Made by a program: the position numbers and the translations under genes. The notes beneath the pieces were generated by a model. The model worked only from the letters and a program-made list of their open reading frames with translations, did no database searches and had not been told where the DNA came from. A DNA stretch of 13,925 nt from Agromyces sp. (GTDB taxonomy: Bacteria; Actinomycetota; Actinomycetes; Actinomycetales; Microbacteriaceae). Numbering within the stretch: the stretch's first letter is position 1; each line of letters starts with the position of its first letter. This document shows, piece by piece, positions 6,220 to 13,060 of this stretch. The DNA is taken from assembly GCA_031178025.1 (NCBI GenBank), contig JAPSJU010000031.1, positions 1 through 13,925 of the forward strand. Reading direction: 5' to 3'.

Positions 6220-7014
6220 ATGAATCGATCGAAGCGACGCACCGGACGCCGGCACCCGCTCGCCACCGTCGCCCTGCTCGCACTCGGCCTCGTCTTCACG
6301 GGCGGCGCCTACGCGGCGGTGAGCTCGGGAACGGCCGCCCAGGCGGAAGCCGATCCCACGTCGCAGCAGACGATCGAGGAGGGCAAGAAGCTCTTCCAGG
6401 CCAACTGCGCCACCTGCCACGGCCTCGAGGCCCAGGGCACCGAGTTCGGGCCGAGCCTGATCGGCGTCGGCGCGGCATCCGTGGACTTCCAGGTCGGCAC
6501 CGGCCGCATGCCGATGCAGATGCAGGGCCCCCAGGCCCAGGAGAAGCCGGTGCAGTTCACCGACGAGCAGGTCAAGCAGCTCGCCTACTACGTCGCCTCG
6601 CTCGGCCCCGGGCCGGACATCCCCGAGGACCACCTCGTGGACGGCGGCGGCGACGCAGCCAACGGCGCTGAGCTGTTCCGCATCAACTGCGCGATGTGCC
6701 ACAACGTCGCAGGAGCCGGTGGGGCCCTGACCCAGGGCAAGTACGCTCCCCCGCTGACCGACGTCTCCGGCGTGCACATCTACGAGGCCATGGTCACCGG
6801 CCCGCAGAACATGCCGGTCTTCAACGACCTGAACATCTCGCCGGAGGACAAGCGGGACATCATCACGTACCTCAAGTACGTGCAGGACAACCGCTCGCCC
6901 GGAGGATTCGAGCTCGGCGCGCTCGGCCCTGTCGCAGAGGGCCTGTTCATCTGGGTCTTCGGTCTCGGCGTGATCGTCGCGATCACCGTGTGGATCACGG
7001 CGAAGTCCAACTAG
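6220..7014 (+). CDS. qcrC: Diheme cytochrome c subunit QcrC of the bcc complex
   Basis: Membrane-anchored cytochrome c1-like subunit that takes electrons from the Rieske centre and hands them directly to the oxidase CuA site outside the membrane. The 264-aa protein has an N-terminal anchor or uncleaved signal (about 14-33), two c-type haem domains and a C-terminal helix (about 241-260). The haem motifs are C63-ATC-H67 and C157-AMC-H161. M97 (GRMP) and M198 (QNMP) are the likely sixth ligands. I chose ATG at 6220 because AGGAAG ends six bases upstream; ATG 6196 and GTG 6202 are in frame but worse placed. Two haems in one chain are the actinobacterial arrangement that replaces a separate soluble cytochrome c. 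Confidence 0.96.
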   Translation: MNRSKRRTGRRHPLATVALLALGLVFTGGAYAAVSSGTAAQAEADPTSQQTIEEGKKLFQANCATCHGLEAQGTEFGPSLIGVGAASVDFQVGTGRMPMQMQGPQAQEKPVQFTDEQVKQLAYYVASLGPGPDIPEDHLVDGGGDAANGAELFRINCAMCHNVAGAGGALTQGKYAPPLTDVSGVHIYEAMVTGPQNMPVFNDLNISPEDKRDIITYLKYVQDNRSPGGFELGALGPVAEGLFIWVFGLGVIVAITVWITAKSN

Positions 7015-7050
7015 CGCCCGCCGGCACCGAAGAATTCGAGAAGGAGAACC

Positions 7051-8127
7051 ATGGCACAGGACGACCACAGCGGCGCTGAACTCGCCGCTGCCGACTCGTC
7101 GCACGCCGCGCACGAATCCGTCGCTTCGCCCGGCACGGCGCTCGTCGCCACCGACACGTTCGAGAACCCGGGCTTCCCGCCTCATCGTCCTCGCGTCACC
7201 GATGAAGACCCGAAGCGCGAGCGGCGCGCGCAGCGCACGGTCTACACGCTCTTCTACCTGTCGATCGTCGGCAGCGTCTGGGCGATCGCGGCGTACATGC
7301 TCATCCCCATCGAGTCGAACGACGTCGACGCGGTCCGACTGAACAACATGTTCATCGGCTTGGGCGCGACGCTCGCCCTGCTCGGCATCGGCTTCGGGGC
7401 GGTGCACTGGGCGAAGGCCGTCATGGTCGACGTCGAACTCGCCGACGAGCGTCACCCCGTCGGCGGCTCGCGTGAGACCCAGGCCGCCGCCGCCCAGGTG
7501 TTCGCCGACGCCGACCGCGAGTCCGGGTTCAGCCGGCGATCGGTCATCCGCAACAGCCTGATCGGCGCACTCATCGCCTTCCCGCTCCCGGCGATCGTGC
7601 TCTTCCGCGGCTTCGCCCCCCAGGACCAGGACCCGGTGGCGCTGCTCAACCACACGATGTGGAAGCAGGGCACGCGCCTTGCGCTCGACCCGTCGGGCGC
7701 ACCGATCAAGGCCTCCGACGTCACGATCGGCAGCGCGTTCCACGTCATCCCGGAGGGCCTCTCCGACCTGGAGCACGGCAAGCTCGAGGAGAAGGCGAAG
7801 GCCGCGGTCCTCCTGATGCGCCTCGAACCGAGTGAGCTGAACGAGCTGCCCGAGCGCGCGTCCTGGTCGTATGACGGGATCGTGGCGTACTCGAAGATCT
7901 GCACCCACGTCGGCTGCCCGGTGGCGCTCTACGAGCAGCACACCCACCACCTGCTCTGCCCCTGCCACCAGTCGCAGTTCGACGTGGCGAACCACTGCGA
8001 GGTCATCTTCGGTCCGGCGAAGCGCCCGCTGCCGCAGCTGCCGATCGCCGTCGACGACGAGGGGTACCTCGTCGCGCAGAGCGACTTCACCGAACCCGTC
8101 GGCCCGAGCTTCTGGGAGCGCCATTGA
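7051..8127 (+). CDS. qcrA: Rieske iron-sulfur subunit QcrA of the bcc complex
   Basis: Carries the 2Fe-2S centre that accepts the first electron from menaquinol at the Qo site and passes it to QcrC. The 358-aa length is typical of the long actinobacterial form and well above the roughly 200 aa of proteobacterial Rieske proteins. After a charged N-terminal region (1-60) come three membrane helices (about 63-83, 100-119, 167-186). The C-terminal Rieske domain has CTHVGC with ligands C284 and H286, and CPCH with ligands C303 and H306; C289 and C305 form the usual disulfide. The pair SRR (161-163) before the third helix could serve as a twin-arginine signal, as reported for other actinobacterial Rieske proteins. 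AAGGAG lies four bases before the ATG. The stop codon overlaps the qcrB start. Confidence 0.97.
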   Translation: MAQDDHSGAELAAADSSHAAHESVASPGTALVATDTFENPGFPPHRPRVTDEDPKRERRAQRTVYTLFYLSIVGSVWAIAAYMLIPIESNDVDAVRLNNMFIGLGATLALLGIGFGAVHWAKAVMVDVELADERHPVGGSRETQAAAAQVFADADRESGFSRRSVIRNSLIGALIAFPLPAIVLFRGFAPQDQDPVALLNHTMWKQGTRLALDPSGAPIKASDVTIGSAFHVIPEGLSDLEHGKLEEKAKAAVLLMRLEPSELNELPERASWSYDGIVAYSKICTHVGCPVALYEQHTHHLLCPCHQSQFDVANHCEVIFGPAKRPLPQLPIAVDDEGYLVAQSDFTEPVGPSFWERH

Positions 8128-9773
8128 GCACCGCAACGTCACCGAACGGAACGCAGCAGAAACCGTCGTTCACCACTGCGGCGTCCGTCTACGTCAATGA
8201 GCGCACCAGCGTCGCCGGCTTCGTCAAGGAGCTCGGGCGCAAGGCGTTCCCCGACCACTGGTCGTTCCTGCTGGGCGAAGTGGCCCTGTTCGCGTTCGTC
8301 GTGGTGCTCATCACCGGAACGTTCCTGACGTTCTTCTTCCAGGCCTCGATGGCGGAGGTGCACTACGACGGCTCCTACGTGCCGCTCAAGGGCGTCGAGA
8401 TGTCCGTCGCGATGGCCTCGACGCTCGACATCTCGTTCGATGTGCGCGGCGGTCTCTTCGTGCGCCAGATGCACCACTGGGCGGCACTGCTGTTCATCGC
8501 CGGCATCGGCCTGCACATGCTCCGCGTCTTCTTCACGGGCGCGTTCCGCAAGCCGCGAGAGCTCAACTGGGTGATCGGCTTCGTCATGTTCATCCTCGCG
8601 ATGGGCGAGGGCTTCACGGGGTACTCGCTGCCCGACGACCTGCTCTCGGGCAACGGCCTCCGCATCATCGACGGCATGATCAAGGGCATGCCGCTCATCG
8701 GCACGTGGACCTCCTTCCTGCTGTTCGGCGGAGAATTCCCCGGTACCGCGATCGTCGGCCGCCTCTACACGCTGCACATCCTGCTGCTTCCGGCGCTCCT
8801 CGTCGCGCTCGTCGCGCTGCACCTCGTCTTCGTCGTGGTGCACAAGCACACGCAGTACGCGGCTCCTGGCAAGACGCAGCTGAACGCCGTGGGCCCGCCC
8901 ATCCTCCCGACGTACGCGGCGAAGGCGGGTGGCTTCTTCTTCATCGTCTTCGGTGTGCTCGCCCTCATCGCGTCACTGTTCACGGTCAACCCGATCTGGA
9001 ACTACGGCCCCTACGACCCGTCGCCTGTGTCCGCCGGCACGCAGCCCGACTGGTACATCGGGTTCGCCGACGGTGCACTGCGACTCATCCCGCCGGGATG
9101 GGAGTTCGTGTGGCTCGACCGCACCTGGTCGTTCAACATCCTCGTACCGCTGATCGCGCTCGGAGGGTTCATCGTCGCGGCGATGCTCTATCCCTTCATC
9201 GAGGCGTGGGTCACGGGCGACAAGCGCGAGCACCACATCGCCGACCGGCCCCGCAACAACCCGACCCGCACCGCGATCGGTGCTGCGGGCGTGACCTTCT
9301 ACGCCGGCCTCTGGGCGGCGGCGAGTTCCGACATCCTGGCCACGCACTTCTCCCTCACCATGGAGGGGGTCATCCACGCCCTTCAGGCGACGGTGGTCAT
9401 CGGTCCGTTCATCGCCTACTTCATCGCGAAGCGCGTCTGCATCGCGTTGCAGAAGAAGGACCGGGAGATCGTCCTGCACGGCTACGAGTCGGGGCGCATC
9501 GTGAAGCTGCCGGGCGGCGAGTTCATCGAGGTGCACCAGCCCCTCGACGAGTACGACCGCTGGAAGCTCGTGAGCTACGAGAGCTACCAGCCACTGATGC
9601 TGCGCCCCAATGCGCGTGGCAAGATCACCGTCGGGCAGCGCGTGCGCGCGGCCGTCTCGCGCTGGTTCTTCGAGGACCGCATCGCGCCCGTGACCAAGCG
9701 CGAGCTCGAGGCGGCGCACTCCTCGCATCACGACGCCGCCGAACTCGAAGCCGCTCCCTCCTCGCAACACTGA
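8124..9773 (+). CDS. qcrB: Cytochrome b subunit QcrB of the bcc complex
   Basis: Core membrane subunit that oxidises menaquinol at the Qo site and carries two b haems. Haem ligands are H117 and H131 in helix B and H218 and H233 in helix D. The helix D pair is separated by 14 residues, the spacing of chloroplast cytochrome b6 rather than mitochondrial cytochrome b (13). The Qo motif is PDWY (308-311), the usual actinobacterial variant of PEWY. The start is TTG at 8124, inside the TTGA overlap with the qcrA stop, with GGGAG five bases upstream, which implies translational coupling. The 549-aa protein has a long cytosolic C-terminal tail ending in two related decapeptides, ELEAAHSSHH (527-536) and ELEAAPSSQH (540-549). 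Confidence 0.97.
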   Translation: MSTATSPNGTQQKPSFTTAASVYVNERTSVAGFVKELGRKAFPDHWSFLLGEVALFAFVVVLITGTFLTFFFQASMAEVHYDGSYVPLKGVEMSVAMASTLDISFDVRGGLFVRQMHHWAALLFIAGIGLHMLRVFFTGAFRKPRELNWVIGFVMFILAMGEGFTGYSLPDDLLSGNGLRIIDGMIKGMPLIGTWTSFLLFGGEFPGTAIVGRLYTLHILLLPALLVALVALHLVFVVVHKHTQYAAPGKTQLNAVGPPILPTYAAKAGGFFFIVFGVLALIASLFTVNPIWNYGPYDPSPVSAGTQPDWYIGFADGALRLIPPGWEFVWLDRTWSFNILVPLIALGGFIVAAMLYPFIEAWVTGDKREHHIADRPRNNPTRTAIGAAGVTFYAGLWAAASSDILATHFSLTMEGVIHALQATVVIGPFIAYFIAKRVCIALQKKDREIVLHGYESGRIVKLPGGEFIEVHQPLDEYDRWKLVSYESYQPLMLRPNARGKITVGQRVRAAVSRWFFEDRIAPVTKRELEAAHSSHHDAAELEAAPSSQH

Positions 9774-9791
9774 GCTCCCAGCTCTCACATC

Positions 9792-9838
9792 CGGGCACCG
9801 GGATCATGTCGTTCGACTCGACGTGGTTCCGGTGCCCG
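9792..9838 (+). promoter_or_regulatory. 20-bp hairpin enclosing the rlmA-like start codon
   Basis: Bases 9792-9811 can pair with 9819-9838 over 20 consecutive positions (17 Watson-Crick and 3 G-T), leaving a 7-base loop, TTCGACT. The ATG at 9806-9808 and the bases just before it lie within the stem. Folded mRNA would hide the start of the methyltransferase. Because the hairpin also begins 18 bases after the qcrB stop, it might instead act as an end signal for the qcr transcript, although only a mixed pyrimidine stretch follows rather than a T-run. Confidence 0.6.
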
Positions 9839-10669
9839 AACTGTCTCCTCGCTCTTCCCGCCGTCGACGAGCTCACGCTCGGGTGTGCCACGGGCCATCG
9901 GTTCGACGTGTCGCGTCACGGCACCGTGACTCTTCTCCCGCCCCGCGCGCCTCGGACGATCGGCGACAGTCGCGACATGCTGGATGCCCGCCGGAGCCTC
10001 CTCGACTCCGGTCTGTTCCGACCGATCGCGGAGGCGATCGTCGAGTCGGGATCGGCGCGTTCCGGCAGCCGTGCACCCCACCGCGTCGCAGACCTCGGCT
10101 GCGGGACCGGATACTACGCCGCTCGACTCGCCGAAGCCGTCCCCGCGACGGTCCTGGCGGCGGATCGCTCCCCCATCGCCGTGCGCCTCGCGACGCGCTC
10201 GATCCCCCGCAGCACGGGCGTCGTGCTCGACCTGTGGCAGCCGCTCCCCATCCGCGACGGGGCGGCGGACATCGTCCTGAACGTCTTCGCACCTCGCAAT
10301 CCCCCCGAGTTCGCCCGCGTGCTCAGCGCTGCGGGGCGTCTCGTCGTGACCGTGCCGACACCCTCCCACCTCCGCGAGCTTCGCCAGGCGGGAGCGCTGC
10401 TCGACATTCCCGACGGTAAGGCCGACCGGGTCATCGCGCAGTTCGCTGCCGTCGGGCTGTCCCTGCAGCGCAGCACCTCGGTCGAGTACGGGAGCTCAGC
10501 GGATGCCGCGGTGCAGGCGCAACTCGCCGGGATGGGTCCGTCGGCGCATCACGCCGCTGCACTCGGATCGTCGGGCGGGCCTGGCGGCGGGGTGACGGCA
10601 TCGCACGCGATCACCGTCACGATCTCGGTGGACGTGCTCGTATTCGGTCATGGCGACGCGATCGCCTGA
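9806..10669 (+). CDS. rlmA: RlmA-type 23S rRNA (guanine-N1-)-methyltransferase, putative
   Basis: Likely methylates a guanine N1 in helix 35 of 23S rRNA using S-adenosylmethionine, as E. coli RlmA (G745) and the actinomycete TlrB/RlmA-II proteins (G748) do. The 287-aa protein opens with the family's zinc finger, C10 and C13 (CPNC) with C27 and H31 (CATGH). DSRDMLDARRSLLDSGLFRP follows, matching the equivalent E. coli stretch closely. The SAM-binding motif I is VADLGCGTGYY (94-104), and NVFAPRNPPEFARVL (159-173) matches the IYAP region. ATG at 9806 is the only reasonable start before the zinc finger; no clear ribosome-binding site is seen, and the start lies in a hairpin. Whether the target is the G745-type or G748-type position cannot be told, and some relatives give macrolide resistance. 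It follows qcrB by 32 bases without an obvious functional link. Confidence 0.85.
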   Translation: MSFDSTWFRCPNCLLALPAVDELTLGCATGHRFDVSRHGTVTLLPPRAPRTIGDSRDMLDARRSLLDSGLFRPIAEAIVESGSARSGSRAPHRVADLGCGTGYYAARLAEAVPATVLAADRSPIAVRLATRSIPRSTGVVLDLWQPLPIRDGAADIVLNVFAPRNPPEFARVLSAAGRLVVTVPTPSHLRELRQAGALLDIPDGKADRVIAQFAAVGLSLQRSTSVEYGSSADAAVQAQLAGMGPSAHHAAALGSSGGPGGGVTASHAITVTISVDVLVFGHGDAIA

Positions 10670-10688
10670 CCGCGCCATACTGCGCGGC

Positions 10689-10898
10689 ATGCGGTCGTCT
10701 TCGCCATCCTCCGGCGTCGTGGGCGAGCCGAGCTCCGTGGGCGTCGGCGACCAGTTGCTGCACGCGAAGGGCCGCACCTACCGGGGGTTCATCCACCCGC
10801 CGCGCGACATGTTCCGCATGCTTCGGCAGCGAGGGCTGGAACTGCGCTCCCGACGGAGGGTCACGACCTGGATCGTCGCGGCCGTCGCACGCCCCTGA
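10689..10898 (+). pseudogene. Possible C-terminal remnant of a SAM-dependent methyltransferase
   Basis: A 69-codon open segment with strong GC preference at third positions follows the rlmA-like gene in another frame and runs to a TGA at 10898. Its later part (RTYRGFIHPPRDMFRMLRQR, then ELRSRRRVTTWIVAAVARP) looks like the last helix and antiparallel strands of a class I methyltransferase, but no SAM-binding motif or N-terminal domain precedes it. I read it as the tail of a decayed or deleted gene. It could instead be a small expressed protein, since ATG codons occur at 10650 and 10689, or chance coding-like sequence. The resemblance is from memory of the fold, not an alignment. Confidence 0.35.
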
Positions 10899-10907
10899 TC
10901 GGACGAC

Positions 10908-11324
10908 TCAGCGAGCGAAGTTCCCGCGGTAGTACTCGTACACCCATCCGACGAGGCTGACGACACCGAGACCGATGGCGATGAACGAGATCCAGAACCC
11001 CAGCGCCAGGCCGAGGAACATGAGCGCGGCCGCACCGGCGAGCATGATCGGCCACCAGCTCCACGGGCTGAAGAAGCCGAGCTCGGCGTCGCCGTCGTCG
11101 ATGTTCGCGTCGAGACGGTCCTCCGGCAATTCGGCGCCCTGGGCCTTGTACACCCGTCCGAGGTAGAAGGCGATGAACGACGAGAGGACGGCGCTCAGCG
11201 AGATGCCGACGAGGCCGACCCACTCGGGCTCGCCGGCGTCGATCCAGGTCCACCCGATGTAGAGGGCCGCCGCCAACGCGAAGAAGCCCGCAAGGATCCA
11301 GAACAGGATGGCGTTGGCGCGCAT
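10908..11324 (-). CDS. ctaF: Cytochrome c oxidase subunit IV, actinobacterial type CtaF
   Basis: Small membrane subunit IV of the actinobacterial aa3 oxidase, needed for assembly or stability of the complex rather than catalysis. The 138-aa protein has four predicted helices (about 5-25, 36-57, 92-108 and 109-127). Between helices 2 and 3 is an acidic loop (PEDRLDANIDDGDAELG), followed by FFSPWSWWP, a characteristic piece of this family. It is the last gene of the leftward ctaC-ctaD-ctaF unit. Its ATG shares one base with the ctaD stop (TAATG), with AAGGAAG seven bases upstream. Its stop lies only nine bases from the end of the convergent coding segment to its left. Confidence 0.94.
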   Translation of the reverse strand: MRANAILFWILAGFFALAAALYIGWTWIDAGEPEWVGLVGISLSAVLSSFIAFYLGRVYKAQGAELPEDRLDANIDDGDAELGFFSPWSWWPIMLAGAAALMFLGLALGFWISFIAIGLGVVSLVGWVYEYYRGNFAR

Positions 11325-13060
11325 TACTTGACTTCCTTCGTCGCCGCGTCGTAGACGGGTGCCTCCGGGGCATCCTTCGCTGGGCCGACACCGACGGGGA
11401 TGCCGGCCTCGGGGTGGTTGAGGTCGAAGGCCGGCGACTCCGAACGGATCCGCGGGATCGACGTGAAGTTGTGCCGGGGCGGCGGGCAGCTGGTGGCCCA
11501 CTCGAGCGAGCGCCCATAGCCCCACGGGTCGTTCACCGTGACCTTCGGCGCACGACGGGCGGTGAGGTACACGTTCAGGAAGAACGGGATCAGCGACACC
11601 GCGAGGATGCCCGCCCCGATCGTCGAGAGCTGGTTCATCCAGGTGATGTTGTCCTCCGGAAGGTACGAGTAGTACCGACGCGGCATGGCGACGACGCCCA
11701 GCCAGTGCTGCACGAGGAACGTCGTGTGGAATCCGATGAAGAGCAGCCAGAAGTGCCACTTGCCGAGCCGCTCGTCGAGCATGCGGCCCGTCCACTTCGG
11801 CCACCAGAAGTAGAAGCCGGCGAACATCGCGAACACGACGGTGCCGAACACCACGTAGTGGAAGTGCGCCACGACGAAGTAGGTGTCCGAGACGTGGAAG
11901 TCGAGCGGCGGCGAGGCGAGGATGACGCCCGTGAGGCCGCCGAACACGAAGGTGATGAGGAAGCCGATCGACCAGACGAGCGGCGTCTCGAAGGTCACGG
12001 AACCGCGCCACATCGTACCGATCCAGTTGAAGATCTTCACGCCCGTCGGCACCGCGATGAGCATCGTCATCAGTGCGAAGAACGGCAGGAGCACGGACCC
12101 GGTGACGTACATGTGGTGCGCCCACACGGTGACGGAGAGCGCCGCGATCGCGATCGTGGCGTAGATGAGGGTCTTGTAGCCGAAGATCGGCTTGCGACTG
12201 AAGACCGGGAACACCTCGGACACGATGCCGAAGAACGGCAGCGCGATGATGTACACCTCGGGGTGGCCGAAGAACCAGAACAGGTGCTGCCACAGGATGA
12301 CGCCGCCGTTCGCGGGGTCGTAGATGTGCGCACCGAACACGCGGTCGGCGCTGGCGGCGAGGATCGCCGCAGCGAGCACCGGGAAGGCCATGAGCACGAG
12401 GATCGAGGTCACGAGGGTGTTCCACGTGAAGATCGGCATGCGGAACATCGTCATGCCCGGTGCGCGCATGGTGATGATCGTCGTGATGAAGTTCACCGCG
12501 CCCAGGATGGTGCCGAAGCCCGAGAGGCCGAGCCCGAGCATCCACAGGTTGCCGCCGACGCCGGGTGAGAACGTCGTCGAAGCGAGTGGCTGGTACGCGA
12601 ACCAGCCGAAGGACGCCGCGCCCTGCGGCGTGAAGAAGCCGGCGACCGCGATGAGCGAGCCGAAGCTGAAGAGCCAGTACGCGAACGCGTTGAGGCGCGG
12701 GAATGCGACGTCCGGTGCACCGATCTGCAACGGCATGAGCACGTTCGCGAAGCCGGCGAAGAGCGGTGTCGCGAACATGAGCAGCATGATCGTGCCGTGC
12801 ATCGTGAAGAGCTGGTTGTACTGCTCACGCGTCTGGATGATCTCGAGACCCGGCTCGAAGAGCTGCGCCCGGATGATCAGCGCCATGACGCCGCCGATGC
12901 AGAAGTAGATGAACGACGTGATGAGGTACAGGTAGCCGATGACCTTGTGGTCGGTCGAGGTGATCCACTTGACGAGGATGTTCCCCTTGCGCTCGACCTT
13001 CGGAGCGCCGAACGGCAAGCTGCTCGACTGCGGCCGAGCCGGTGCGGTCGTGGTGCTCAT
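11324..13060 (-). CDS. ctaD: Cytochrome c oxidase subunit I CtaD (aa3 type)
   Basis: Catalytic subunit that reduces oxygen to water at the haem a3-CuB centre and pumps protons. The 578-aa protein shows every key residue: H88 and H401 for haem a, H399 for haem a3, and H266, H315 and H316 for CuB. Y270 in GHPEVY is the tyrosine cross-linked to H266. Proton-path residues are also present: D117 (APDVAF) and N106 at the D-channel entry, E268, and K342 of the K channel. This is the A1 type of haem-copper oxidase. ATG at 13060 forms an ATGA overlap with the ctaC stop, and AGGAG lies 11 bases upstream within ctaC. It is co-transcribed between ctaC and ctaF. In mycobacteria and corynebacteria, as I recall, ctaD is located apart from this cluster. 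Confidence 0.99.
   Translation of the reverse strand: MSTTTAPARPQSSSLPFGAPKVERKGNILVKWITSTDHKVIGYLYLITSFIYFCIGGVMALIIRAQLFEPGLEIIQTREQYNQLFTMHGTIMLLMFATPLFAGFANVLMPLQIGAPDVAFPRLNAFAYWLFSFGSLIAVAGFFTPQGAASFGWFAYQPLASTTFSPGVGGNLWMLGLGLSGFGTILGAVNFITTIITMRAPGMTMFRMPIFTWNTLVTSILVLMAFPVLAAAILAASADRVFGAHIYDPANGGVILWQHLFWFFGHPEVYIIALPFFGIVSEVFPVFSRKPIFGYKTLIYATIAIAALSVTVWAHHMYVTGSVLLPFFALMTMLIAVPTGVKIFNWIGTMWRGSVTFETPLVWSIGFLITFVFGGLTGVILASPPLDFHVSDTYFVVAHFHYVVFGTVVFAMFAGFYFWWPKWTGRMLDERLGKWHFWLLFIGFHTTFLVQHWLGVVAMPRRYYSYLPEDNITWMNQLSTIGAGILAVSLIPFFLNVYLTARRAPKVTVNDPWGYGRSLEWATSCPPPRHNFTSIPRIRSESPAFDLNHPEAGIPVGVGPAKDAPEAPVYDAATKEVK

Noticed and set aside
6154..8142. Open frame of about 660 codons antisense to qcrC and qcrA
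   Set aside because: It spans two well-identified genes and their intergenic gap on the other strand, with low-complexity composition and no motif; a GC-driven shadow.
8705..9805. Upstream in-frame extension of the rlmA-like gene through qcrB
   Set aside because: The frame stays open across qcrB, but that part is arginine-rich shadow sequence; homology begins with the zinc finger just after the ATG at 9806.
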